This document shows positions 11,876 to 22,810 of a stretch of 64,000 nucleotides of DNA, one piece after another. The position numbers and the translations under genes are program-made. The DNA is from Haplomitrium mnioides (Eukaryota > Marchantiophyta > Haplomitriopsida > Calobryales): the NCBI GenBank assembly GCA_049999725.1, contig JBNGIS010006389.1:87733-151732 (forward strand), read 5' to 3'. The notes below the pieces were generated by a model. That model saw only the letters and a list, made by a program, of their open reading frames with translations. It searched no databases and was not told where the DNA came from. Numbering within the stretch: the stretch's first letter is position 1; each line of letters opens with the position of its first letter.

Positions 11876-11888
11876 AAAGGGGGAGTTA
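11876..11888 (+). other. Polypurine tract of G1
   Basis: TTAAAGGGGGAGTTA abuts the 3' LTR and would prime plus-strand DNA synthesis. The minus-strand G copy at 63376 has the related AAAACAAGAGTTA. Confidence 0.8.
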
Positions 11889-14738
11889 TGTCAACCAGTG
11901 ACATGAGGCACTAAGGAATCGGAGGTGGCATTGGAACAATTTCTCTCTTGGAAGTGTTAAAGTACCTCGGAAGCACCGGGTCAACTTCAATTAGTGAGTA
12001 TCAGTGGTTCGCCTAGATCCAAGGAGTGGAACGGGATCGTTTTGGAATGAGAAAAGGGAGTTTTGTCAGCCAGTGAGTGGGGAGACACCACTAAAATTTG
12101 ACAGAAGTAGAAGAGAGCCTGCAAGTATCATCGAGATGCAGGAATCGAGGCCCGAGCAGGGAGGAACGGAGCACTCACGAAGGCAATCACTCGAGAGGAG
12201 GAAAGAAGGGCAACCTCAAAAGTGAGGGAGGAACGGGGACGAGTGGAGGAGGATCCGAGACACAGGGCGGAGATCGAAGAGCGACAACGGGAGGAGGGGA
12301 CCATAGACAAGGAAAAACCACAGCACAAGTTTTCAGATGCAGCACACCAAAAGCAAAAATCAGGAAAAGAAAGGAGGGGGCCATGAACTTTGTAAGCAGC
12401 GACAATGTCGAGGATCAGAGGATGCTCTGATCCCTCATGTTCGCTTCCTTCATGGTTCCGAGGGCTTTTGTGGGGACGTGGCAGGTGCGGGAGTGTCCGA
12501 GGGCCTTTGCGGAAACGTGGCATCCTTAGAGGTGTTAAGGAGATTCAGCGGAGATGTGGCACGCGCGGAGGTGTTCGCGAGCTTTTGCAGAAACGTGGTG
12601 TCCTCAGAGGTCTCTAGGAGATTCAGCAAAAACGTGGTAGATGTGGAGGCATCCGGGATCTTCTTCGGAACCTAAGGTTAGCGTGACAGTGAAGCTTCTT
12701 CGTTGAAAACGATGTCTGACGGCGCTACCTAGGATATGTGGAACTCCGGAGGAGCCCGTAGGATTCCTTGAACTCCGGTCAACTGCGGAATTGCAGGTCA
12801 AAGGTGGCAGTCCAACTTCCCCATTGAAAACAACATCGGACGGCGCTACCTCGGACACATGGCACTTCGGAGGAGCCCATGGGATTCTTTGGACTCCGGT
12901 CAACTGCGGGACTGCGGGTCAAACGTGGCAGTCCAACTTCCCTATTGAAAACGACGTCGGACGGCGCTACCTTGGATATATGGCACTCCAAAGGAGCCCG
13001 TTGGATTCTTCGGACTCCAATCAACTTCAAAAATGTCAGGTCAGCGCAGCGGTCCACCTTCCCCGTTGAAAACGGCGTCGAACGGCGGCCACGGAAGAAA
13101 GTCAACCTCAGAACTCAAGGTCCCATGGATCCTTCGGATTCACCAGTCCGTTGGAATCTTTGAACTTGGATTTGTGGTCAATTGCGGATCATGGTCAATG
13201 TGGTAGTCAAGCTTCCCAGTTGAAGACGGCGTCGAACGGCGGCCACGGAGGAAAAGTCAATAGCGGACTCGATTTCGCGGGTATCTTCAGAATCCTAATT
13301 CGCGATATTCTTCAGACTCAGATCCACGGGATTTTTTGAACTCGGCTCCACGGGATTCTTTGGACTCAGATCCGTGGAATTTCTCGAACTCGACCTCATA
13401 GACCTTGGAACTAACCATTGTACTTGGATCTTTTTGCAAATAGACGGGACAGGTGTCACCATGTTCGGAGCCCGAGCCTAATGGAAACAACGACCTTTTC
13501 AAACGGGAAGGATTGGCAGGGGTGGAATCGCAAGGGGTATACATCGACAAGTTGTGACATTGAACAGGTTGATGTTGGTGTGCAAGCAAGCTAGAGACGC
13601 GCAAGCGATCTCAGGACAGGAAGACGCAATGAGGTTAGGCAGAAGGGATTCTAGTCAAAATTTACGTGAGGCGAGTGTACTTGTGCAGTGGGCTAGTAGG
13701 GGTGGAGGTGGACTGGAGAAGCACCAAGAATCACTAGGTGATCCAGGTGGACTCATCCTTGTGGGTGGACCAATAGCGGAGGTGAATCGATACAGGAAAT
13801 TGAAGGGGATCCGATCTGTTGAGAATTCGAGAGAGGCTACCAAGTGGGATCTTGAAGTCATCTTTGCATCATCTATGCAAGTGCATCAAACTCAGAAGTG
13901 CTTGGAGTGCGCTCTGGTTTATCCTTTCAAGTGGAGCCAAGAAGAGGGTGGCTGCGTTAGTGCCCACGCACTACAGAGAATTTTTGTTCAAGGTTCGGAG
14001 GTGGAGTGAGTTGCCAGCAATCGAGAGGATTATCTTCCAAAGGTGGAAGTTAAGCAAATCCTCTTCCGAGCCTGAGGAAGTAAATCCACGGCTTCTCGCG
14101 AGGGAAGTTAAGAAATTATCTGGAAGAAGGGTGTGTGCATGAGAGAGGAAAGGAAGATGAGGTGGTAAGTTGAGGAGGGGAGGAATATGCTTGGGGGTTC
14201 AATCTTGGTGGCCATGTAAGGCCTATGATTTTGGTGAAGTGCAATGAATGTGTATGTTTGTAATTGTGTGTGAGTGTGTTAGTTAGATTTGAATTTTGTT
14301 GTATTGTATAAAAACCACTTAGGACTAGAAGCATACATGGAATCTATTTGTTCAAGTCTTGAGGCAGCCCTGCAAAGGGGTTGTCAGATCCTTGGGCATT
14401 TTTCCGTGATACTTGGGATACTACATTTTGCTCCTGATTTATATACAAAGTGGTTGGGTCCAGATTTGGGAACCCTGAGTTATATTGCATATTACCACAA
14501 GAGTATTTGGGTCCTTGTGTATGTATGTTCTGGCCTTGTGTGTGGATGAGCGGCTGGATGGCTGAAGTGATTGTTGAGGTGAGGAAAGGCTTGTAAGGCA
14601 AAGAGGGATCCCTTAAAGTCTCAAAGTGATAATTGGATAGAGGCCATCTCACAAAAGAACCTATTGCCCCTGTTTTTGTCTTCCCCTACCTTCCAAGTGG
14701 CACTTGTAAAGGTTAAGGCCTGAAGGAGAGGAGTGAGA
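11889..14738 (+). repeat. 3' LTR of G1
   Basis: This is 2850 bp against 2892 bp for the 5' LTR and collinear with it along its whole length, including the repeat blocks and the TATA box at 14307. It ends GTGAGA, next to GTACC. Many differences from the 5' LTR are CG versus TG or CA, the mark of methylated-cytosine decay. Confidence 0.92.
12700..13400 (+). repeat. Tandem arrays in the 3' LTR U3
   Basis: Three to four units of the 100-120 bp CpG-rich repeat (to about 13090) are followed by further related units. About four copies of the 33-bp GGATTCTTC-type unit lie at 13270-13400. Their order matches the 5' LTR. Confidence 0.78.
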
Positions 14739-14743
14739 GTACC
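14739..14743 (+). repeat. Target-site duplication of G1, right copy (GTACC)
   Basis: This is identical to 4123-4127 and touches the last base of the 3' LTR. Confidence 0.85.
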
Positions 14744-15599
14744 TTTTTGCAAAGAGTACATTGACATGTTGTTGGATAAGTAACCTAAATCAAACAAAGA
14801 GAATGCTGAAAACTAAGACCTGAAGTTGATGAAGTGCGCTATCTAAAAAAAAAAAAAGGTTCACCAACCTACATAAACAAGAACATGAGCTTGCAATGTG
14901 AAGATTGAATGAAGACAAAGAGCAAAACTAAGAAGTGATAAACTTGAGAAGGGAGTTACTCGACCAAATATCTCCGTACCTTACATATTATACTACAACA
15001 TAGTTGAAGAAGACAAGTGAGCAAACAAGGCTTGTTTATCAAGCAAATTGGAGTGAGTGCTCTCTCTTCTGAGAATACAAAATAACAATTGACATTGTAG
15101 AGAAAGGATTTGCAATCTGAAGACAAGAAATGAAGCATGTAAAGAAACCAAGTACAATTTTATAAGTAAATTGTTGAATTGAAGCTTGTTGATGTTACAT
15201 AATATACGTGTTGTTGAGACACTTCAAAGTTATAGATGTTGATTGAAGATTGTTGAATCAACATCAACCTGCAACAACAAATATTTTCATACCTTCTCTA
15301 CAACAACTCGGTAAGGAAAGTCAATGTTAGCAACATATATATGTGCTATTTTCAATAATGAAAAATTAGAGAGATCAATTCAACTTCAAGAAAACAAAAT
15401 TCTTTGTAATTCCAATAGTTGCTATTTCATATCTTGAGTATTGAAGTTCTGAAATCTAACATAACAAAGGAAAAGCTAAACTTCAAGCCATTGATTATAG
15501 ATTGAGAAAATTACTTCTCTTGGTCATTGGATGGAGTAGCCGATTTGGTCTCTAAAGATTTATAGAACACTATTCTCATTGATGATGGCATCACTGCCC
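14744..15599. other. No gene recognised; presumed copia 5' region
   Basis: This stretch lies between G1 and the recognisable copia gag. It is A-rich, with short Lys/Glu/Asn-rich frames. The 5' LTR of the copia element should lie at or before here, but I could not match anything to its 3' LTR at 21884. Confidence 0.35.
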
Positions 15600-16300
15600 A
15601 ATAGAAAGCTCAAGCGCTAGTCTTTCTAAGGCATCACTTGACTGATCCTTTTTAACTCATACCTTAATGAGGGTAATCCTTGAATTTTGTGGGAAAATGT
15701 CATAGACAGATTTGACTATATGAAGATAATACACTTGTAAGAGGCCAAATATTACTAGGTTAATCTGAGAGTTCATGATTTCACTTTCATTGCAAAATAC
15801 AATAGTGAACTCTTTATAATTACATCATAGCTCAGCTTATGTGGACAACGAGTTGATGATGAGGAGCAAATAAAAAAAACTCTATCTACTTTCCATCCTA
15901 CTAACATGATTATGCAACAAGAAATGTTACTAGTAATCTCCAAGACAAGACCTCTTCACACATTACTCATAACACAACCCTCTCAAGTTCATTACTCTAT
16001 ACCTTTCAATATAAGAGTCACTTCCAGTAGAATAGCTAGATTTGCAAATGGAAACAAATTTTGAGAATATGAAGATTTCCTAATACACACAAAAGACATG
16101 TATTCATGGGGAGAGACAAAAGGTCATAATATTCGTAGCTAGCCTTATATAAGAGGATACAGAGGAAGCTCACCGCCTGCTGATAACAAGTGTGCACTAA
16201 GTACTAGTAATCCTCTTACAACAATTACAATTTCAGATGTGATGCACAAGGACACACCCAACAAAAGTGTAAAACCCTTATATGTCTAGTTTCTTTATGT
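15600..16300 (+). pseudogene. gag: copia gag of C1 with zinc knuckle
   Basis: Across frames the translation follows the plant copia gag (UBN2-type) pattern: ALVFLRHHL at 15615-15645, then an N-P-x-x-L-W region, RFDYMKIIHL, then YNSELFIITS*LSLCG and RVDDEEQIKKTLSTFH (about 15800-15895). Near 16236-16275 a CDAQGHTQQKC motif is the surviving part of a CCHC zinc knuckle. At least six stops interrupt it. Confidence 0.8.
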
Positions 16301-16439
16301 AACTAGAGTAAGTAGAACAACATACAATTTCAAACTCATGGCATGTTTTTGGAAAAAGAAGAGACTCTGAGTGATTATAGTGTGAATGACATTGATCTGC
16401 TAGAGAACCACATGATCAATTACATTTCTCATGTCCTTC

Positions 16440-16720
16440 TTCTTGAGGATAAAAAAACTTGTATTGTGTATAGTAGAAGTACTTATACTATTTTGAAATA
16501 CATATCACACTTCTGAAAGATTGCACCATCAAGTTGACAAATGATGACAATCATAGGAAGTAATCAGATTGAAGAAGGATATGGACCTATGAAAATGTTT
16601 TTGCTGCATGCAAAAATCCTAAATATTATGTCTTCTATATATGTGCATAGCGCAATTATGAACTAAATAAGTTTCACAGACATATGTGACAATGGTTTTC
16701 ACATTCGTACAAGCACATGT
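16440..16720 (+). pseudogene. copia protease remnant of C1
   Basis: The translation TYTILKYISHF (about 16475) is the copia protease stretch that follows the active-site Asp region. IGSNQIEEGYG and NGFHIRTST follow in the expected order and spacing. The Asp itself is not visible (SRSTYT in its place), so the enzyme would be dead. Confidence 0.65.
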
Positions 16721-16979
16721 AGAGACTAGAAAGTCTTACATAATTTGTAGAAGACTCGTGATGAAGACACAAAAATAAAAGAAACACTCTTTGCTTACGT
16801 GTTTGGATTCTGTGTTGCAAAAATATATATCTTTCATATCCATGCACCACAAATCGATCAATCAGATCTGTGATACAAACATTTGGGACATTTGGGCACA
16901 AATATATTCCATAATCAAATGAAAGTGACCCAGAAAGTTTCACTTACATAAGCGTCCAACTGACTACAAATTGTGTATC

Positions 16980-17760
16980 ATTTGCTATCATTGAAAGTTG
17001 GTCCTTACCCAAATTCATTGAGAGAACCCATGCTGATGTATGTGGTCTTATAGACACACTAGGTAGACTTTTTTAATACTTTTGGTTATTATATGTGCTT
17101 TTTCAAAGAGATCACTAGTGTTTTTACTTTCTACTCAGTAGCTAGTCTTTCTTATAGTTCTCACACATATTATGAAATTGAAAGCTCAATTTCTAGATAA
17201 CCATATCAGAATTCTAAGAGTTGAAAATGCGGAAGAGATTACTTCTAAGACTTTTTACAACTTTTGTATGACCACAAGCATAGATATCCATTACTCAATG
17301 GTGCATATCTATTTTCAAAATGGCATTGGTAAACGAGTAATACAAAACCTATAGATGATTGCAAGACACATACTAATGCAAACCAAATTTATGGTTTCAG
17401 CTAAGGGTCATGCAATATTACATTCTCACCTACTCTTACAATATTAACCATCGTCTTTTAATACCTTGATCCTCACCAACTTGCCTTGTGGGCTACTCTT
17501 GACCAATCTCACTTGCATATTTTTGGATGCCAAGTCTTGGTTTCTATCATGGGAACAAGAAGTACTAAGATGGGTTTTCAAATACTGAAAGACAAATATA
17601 TAGGATATAATTCTTCTTGAATTATACACTATCACAAACCCTCTACAATAGAGATATTTCAAGCGAGATTTGCACACTGTCATTCTATAAGAACATATTT
17701 CCATCTTTATTTGAGGAAAAAAAAACAAATTATCCTCAATACCAAAAGAACTACATTGGG
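16980..17760 (+). pseudogene. copia integrase of C1
   Basis: HADVCGPIDTLGR at about 17031-17070 holds the first catalytic Asp. LRVENAEEITSKTFYNFC at 17213-17266 fits the second Asp region (Asn in place of Asp in this copy), and YFQNGIGKRVIQ at about 17310-17345 fits the third region, where the catalytic Glu is lost. Farther on come a HIFGCQ stretch and YIGYNSS (17598-17620), the usual integrase to RT linker of plant copia elements. Two of three catalytic residues appear replaced. Confidence 0.75.
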
Positions 17761-18109
17761 TGACATCATCCACTATATGGAATGATCATTGAACAAGGTA
17801 ATATAAGGATGAAATCAACAGATTATTGCATTTGACTAAGTCAATCAAACAATTACTAGACTCATTTAATGAGATTGCAAAGGTGACTAGCTCACACATA
17901 CCTACTAGAAATGTCCTGGCACAATTGCAAGAGTTGACAAACCAGCAATGTTTTAGCTCCTAAGGATAAAGAAAGAGTGCCTTGTAGCTGTGAAAGAGTC
18001 TTAACCTTTCGACTAGAAGGATACTTCCCACTACCAATGTGCTATCGTTATCTATTACACCTATATCTCAACTAACTATTGCTCTTTTGGATTCCTAGAG
18101 AGTGAAGAA

Positions 18110-18922
18110 ATTTTTATTCACTCTATGAATATTGAGACCGTCTGGCAAAGAGAGAGTGTACAAATAGATGATCATTTTGCTTTCATGATTTCTCAGAATA
18201 TTTCTAGCATTCCACCCGATCCAAGATTTGTCAAAGAGGTAGAAGACAATTTTGGTTGATAAAAATGAGAAAAGAAATAAATTTTTGATTGGATTAAATG
18301 ACTTGTAGTTTCAATGCCTTCTAGCGCCTACTTGATTAGATATCGGTGGATATTTGTTAAATACGTAATGCTAAAGGCAAAAGTTTTGGATATAAGAAAT
18401 GTCTTGTAGCCAAGAGCTATACACATATGTATAAGAGATACTTTGATTTTACATACACCTCTATTATGGCTTTTTTAACTTATAGTTGCTTAGTTGGCTT
18501 TTCTTTAGGAAATGAGCTTATTGCACATTAGATGGATGTAGTGCCATTATAACTTTATAGACTATTAGATACCCATATCTATATGAAAGAACCATGGCAA
18601 CTCATTGCCTGAAATATCTATTATATTCAAGAGGAGCATGTCTACAAAGGGAAACTTTAGAGCGACATATCTAGTTCTACACCTCCATCCATAATGAGGC
18701 ATAGGGCAGTGAGTATCCGGCAAGGACCTTTAGTCCATTAGATGCATGTGCTAGTAAGTGGACGTTTAGCCCCTCTTGTGCATCAACCCATACCTTTGAC
18801 CAACGATAGATATGTTGTCCTCATCATGAGATCTATTTATAGACCTAAGCAAAGCAATTGCATATGGTATAAAAGATTTCAAGAGGAGATGTTTTCACCA
18901 TGAAGACATAGCACCATGTTTA
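18110..18922 (+). pseudogene. copia RT of C1, first part
   Basis: The entry region reads IETVWQRESVQIDDHFAFMI and SIPPDPRFVKEV (18130-18240). It then degenerates to LLDTHIYMKEPWQL (about 18565-18605) and a SMGFHHEDIAPCL-like stretch at 18885-18920. The last is cut by foreign DNA directly before the expected FIKH. Confidence 0.75.
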
Positions 18923-20700
18923 CACTCAACTAGTTGGGAACAAGGTCACTTCAAATTTTTTCAATTTTGATCTGTATGATGTGTTTGTGATTTACCAATG
19001 ACATACTTTCTAGCTCGAAGTGCCGAATGATATCAAGCGAGAACAAAGGACCAAGGTTGGGCGACGGACAACTTGGGCACTGGATTGCCACGTCTGATTC
19101 ATGATAGAAGAGCCCAAGGCGATGCTCACTGGATGGCGCAGCCCAATTTTCCCAAGAGGAGCTTGGGAAGTCATGATCTAGTTCTTTTTGCATGACTGTC
19201 AAGCAAGGGGTGTCGTAGGGGTCGATCTTAAGGCAATGTCATGGAGAGGTGGTCGCGAGGCAATCCTTAAAGGGAGAAAGGGGCCCCAAACTGATGTAGG
19301 TCATACAAGGGTGATCAAGGAGACCAAAAGGTGGGATGTAGTCTCCAAAGATTATTAATAAAAGGAATTTATAAATCACAATGTAATTGCATGGCTTAGA
19401 GAGGTAAAAGAAAAAATGAACGAAGCGTTTAAGGAGAAAAGTTAACGATGATGACAACAATGACGATGACCAACGACACCAAAGGTCTAGTACGAGAAAT
19501 ACAAAAGGCGACGAAAATGGTGACAATGGCATTAATGGCAAAATAACAACAACATGGGCAAGCAGCGAGGGACAGAGAGGGTGACACGTTATCAAAATTG
19601 AGAGCAGCGGCGTGCCAATGATTTCCACTCGAAAAGGTAGGTGCGATCACGTGAGTTCTCCTTTATTTTTTTTATTGCGAGGCATACAAGTAGTAGTGGG
19701 AAAGATTTGGCACACTTGTTGGAGGTGGCACAAAAAGTTGCTTTATTATAACTCCACGATAAATTCATAAGCCATCGAGAACAACACTAATAGAGCACCA
19801 GAAAAAACCCGACTGCCAGATCAACTCATGGGGGAATTCCAAGCAGGGCCTAAAGAACACAACCGATGAGGGGGAGAGTCGCACGAGCAACAAAAATGTG
19901 AGGGGCCAAGAATATATATAGGCCATGACGGAAGGAGGGTGTCAGCAGAACATTCCTATGTAAAACAAGGCTAGGGAAGAAGTATCAGTAGGAGCACTAT
20001 GGGCTGGGTTGATCCACACATAGGAGCCAGGGGAGCATCACCACTAGAATATGGGCAAAATGCAGAGTCAGATCAACCATGAGATAGTAGCACCAAAGTG
20101 GTGGTGAACTCCATCTCCCTAGCTTGGGAGTACGAAATCCAAGCCCTCAAAATGATGGAGGTTAATCTATCTATTTTGTGTGTGTGGGTGTGAGAGTGTG
20201 GTTGTGAGCAACATAGGACGGCGGCATCGACAACAACAAGTGACGGCTACAAGGTGGACTAGGAAGCAAGGTGGATAGTGCATTGGCAAGGTACCAACAC
20301 CCAACTACATGAGGTTGGATCTATGAGGATGGACGACACCAAGGGTGAAGATATGTGAACACACCTACCTAAATTGTTTGATTAGCTTAGGCAATAGTAG
20401 AAGAGTTGTGAATTTCATAGATTAATACATAAACATATAAATATTGCATTTTAAAAACAAGGCATTTCAAACCTCTAAAGCCCTTAGAGGGATCAAAGCT
20501 CAAACTTTTCAATAAAAAGGGCATGAAATTGACATCCATTGGTCAAGGTCTAGACACTCAATGGTGATGGGTAGTAGAAGTGGAACAGCGCAAGACTGGT
20601 CCCTCCCACCAAAAAGAACCCTTTCAGAAACTTAATTCGGCATTAAAGAGGGGTGCTTGGGGTTGTTGTTGACTTAGCACCTAGGAACTCAGGTCGACAT
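18923..20700 (+). mobile_element. G-family fragment inserted in copia RT (PPT-LTR piece)
   Basis: Copia RT stops at about 18922 and resumes at about 20701 with FIKHDSK, so this 1.8-kb piece is an insertion. It is a G-family LTR: 19070-19110 matches the minus strand of 25130-25200 (the CACTGGATT...GATTCATGAT block), and 20080-20290 matches the minus strand of 23340-23540 (the CTCCCAAGCTAGGGAGATG block). The LTR start is placed at about 19058, after a purine run (19041-19056). So the piece also includes about 135 bp of internal 3' sequence, and no second LTR or clear target duplication. The right end may include a degraded PBS, but that is weak. Confidence 0.65.
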
Positions 20701-21190
20701 TTTTTTTATCAAACATGACAGCAAATAATTTATAGTTGTTGCTATGTATGTTGATGATATGAATTTGTTTTGGTCATAAAACATTACTTAAACATACTAT
20801 TCAAATTTTAAAGGAAAATTTTGATTTGAGAAATATTGGAGAGACCAGCTCTTGCTTAGGACTTCAATTTGAGTACTTAGAAGATGGCAAACTTTTGCAT
20901 CATAGTATATATATGAAGAAATGCCTTAAACAATTCCACATGAATAAAGCTCATCTTGTTACATCTTCTATGGAGGTACATACAATGGATAGAGATAAAG
21001 ATATTTTCAAGAAGAGAAGTGAAAATAAGCCTCTACTTGGATTTGAGACACCTTATCTCTTATCCATTGGCACTCTTATGTTTCTTCCAAACCAAAATCG
21101 ACTTGAAATTTCTTTTGTCATGAACTTGCTTGATAGACATAACTCACAACCAACAATTTGGCAGTGGAATTGTACTAAATGTATCTTTTG
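20701..21190 (+). pseudogene. copia RT of C1, second part
   Basis: FIKHDSK is followed by VVAMYVDDMNLFW, the copia catalytic box with both Asp kept (about 20744-20761). Then come LRNIGETSSCLGLQFEYL, SIYMKKCLKQFHMNKAHLV and PYLLSIGTLMFLPNQNRLE, the standard palm/thumb order. A stop at 21190 and shifts elsewhere break it. Confidence 0.88.
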
Positions 21191-21640
21191 ATACTTACAA
21201 GACACCATTGATATGGGACTTTATTTCGTAAAGCAAATTGACAAGATGTTAACCAGTTACATGGATGTCGAATGTTTATCTGATCTTGATGATGCTAAAT
21301 CCCATACTTCTTCTAGCCATGTAGAGATCATAGGATTGTATAAGGCTATAAGAGAGTGCATTTAGTTGAGGAGGATGATTGATCACCTCAATATTTATTC
21401 TCTCTTACTTTCTATGTATGATCTTATTGTCTTGTTTGAGGATAATTTGGCATGTACTGAGCAAGTTTCACATGGATTTGTCAAATTAGACCACATGAAG
21501 AACATTGCATCAAAATTCTTTTTCGCTCAAAAGCAACATGATGAGACCGTATCTATGCAAGTTATTGATGATAAGAATAATCACACCAATTTACTCACAA
21601 AGACGTTGACTTCAACACTCCATTAGATATATTGTGATGG
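21191..21640 (+). pseudogene. copia RNase H of C1
   Basis: After an in-frame stop the reading continues YLQDTIDMGLYF, YMDVECLSDLDDAKSHT, LFEDNLACTEQVSHGFVK and NHTNLLTKTLTSTLH. This is the typical copia RNase H, ending before a non-coding stretch. The first Asp (YMDVE) and the middle EDN motif are visible. Confidence 0.85.
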
Positions 21641-21883
21641 AATTGGAAAATGTCAATGATTACATTTATTTTCTACTTGATCTCTTATGAGTATTTAGTC
21701 TTTATTTGATGTATATTGTCTGCAAATTTTAGTGGTTGTACTCTTTCACTCATATAAGTATGAGAGAGTTTTAATGAAGCAACAAATTATCTTACATAGG
21801 ACACCATGTGATATTGTTGAAGTTTCACTCCTCTTATTACCTGTATGTGTGGCTATAACATTCTCCATGTTAAAACAAAGTAG

Positions 21884-22132
21884 TGTCAAGATATAAGTTA
21901 TATAAAGTATTACTCTAAACTAGGATTAGCACAAGTACTAATTATTTTTATTATAACCACCCTCTATATCTTCATTAGAGGATATAGAATGCAAGGAGAG
22001 ATTGAAAGGAGAAGTTAGTTAAGAATGTGAGGAGCATGTGATTTATACTTATAGAGATGAAGGAAATGCTCTTCAAAAGCTTATTGCTCAATACATTTGT
22101 GTGAATGCTTCCATTTAAATCATGAATACAAT
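21884..22132 (+). repeat. 3' LTR of copia C1 (end approximate)
   Basis: It opens TGTCAAGATATAAG after a purine-rich ACAAAGTAG stretch. It resembles the 252-bp LTR at 58313-58564 (TGTTATGATATATAG...) in start, AT-rich body and a GAATGCTTCCA / CATTCAACA-like end. The end is estimated from that comparison. Confidence 0.6.
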
Positions 22133-22810
22133 CTAGCAAAAATTTAATAAATATTAAAGGTCTTATAGAGATTTTTCTATAATAGACTAAAGAGTAGAAA
22201 AGTCAAAAAAGCCAAATTATTCTTTGACTTTTTCTCTAAAAGAGTCTCAAGTTATCATCGTAGGTTTTTTTTGTAGAGACAATTACAAGGCTAAGAAAAT
22301 TGGATCAATTGTTGAGATTTTGTGACAAAAAACATTCCAAATAAAAAGCTTTTACTTGAAAAACAAAACAAAAGGTAGAGATATTTTAAGAGTATCTTAA
22401 AGAATTAATATTTAAGAGATATAATCACCATGGGTTCTTTATCTAAAGTGATAAGAATATTTATTTTTACTCTTAGTAATTATCTAGACTAGTATATAAG
22501 AAGGAGGAGAAGAGAGGAGAGGATACTTGAGATTTGTAGAAGTTGTGAGTTCATTCTTAGAAAGACTATATAAGAAGCATTTGGAGGAGCTCTTGAAGGA
22601 GCTACTTCTAAAGACTCATTGGAGTACATGCACTTGAGGAAGGATTTTCCATAGAGCTAGAAGTTGATTGAAAAGTGGAAGGACAAGAGCAAGAGTATTT
22701 AATGCGAGAGTATTTGAAGTGAAGAGTTACAGATTTCTAGGATATTTTGTATTGAGTACATACACTTTGTAGACTTTGTAGAATTTGTTGCATATTGATG
22801 ATTGGAGTAG
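22133..22810. other. AT-rich, LTR-like, unassigned
   Basis: No coding signal. It contains an AGTATATAAGAAGGAGG stretch at about 22491 that looks like a promoter of an unidentified LTR, but I found no partner copy. Confidence 0.35.

Larger units (their letters stand above)
4128..14738 (+). mobile_element. Complete Ty3/gypsy LTR retrotransposon G1
   Basis: The 10.6-kb element has, in order, a 5' LTR (4128-7019), PBS (7028), gag, aspartic protease, RT, RNase H, integrase, a polypurine tract (11876-11888) and a 3' LTR (11889-14738), flanked by GTACC. The domain order gag-PR-RT-RH-INT is that of Ty3/gypsy. The DGG protease motif, FIDDF reverse transcriptase and long LTRs suggest the Athila/Tat side of the family, and I saw no chromodomain. 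Coding frames are broken by many stops and shifts, so it is not autonomous. The two LTRs look roughly 90-93 percent identical in the blocks compared by eye, so the insertion is not recent. Confidence 0.93.
15600..22132 (+). mobile_element. Decayed Ty1/copia retrotransposon C1
   Basis: Domain order gag - PR - INT - RT - RNase H is that of Ty1/copia (integrase before RT). All domains are recognisable by translation but riddled with stops. The RT is split by a foreign 1.8-kb piece (18923-20700). A 3' LTR starts at about 21884. The same family occurs on the minus strand at 58313-60814; the two can be aligned across RT and RNase H. No 5' LTR was found. Confidence 0.85.

Noticed and set aside
18923-18940. 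CACTA transposon end (CACTCAACTAG)
   Set aside because: No matching inverted terminus at 20700 and no 3-bp duplication; the interior matches a gypsy LTR.
19239-19628. 129-codon minus-strand open frame with a membrane-like composition
   Set aside because: It lies within a G-family LTR fragment and runs antisense to it; no motif.
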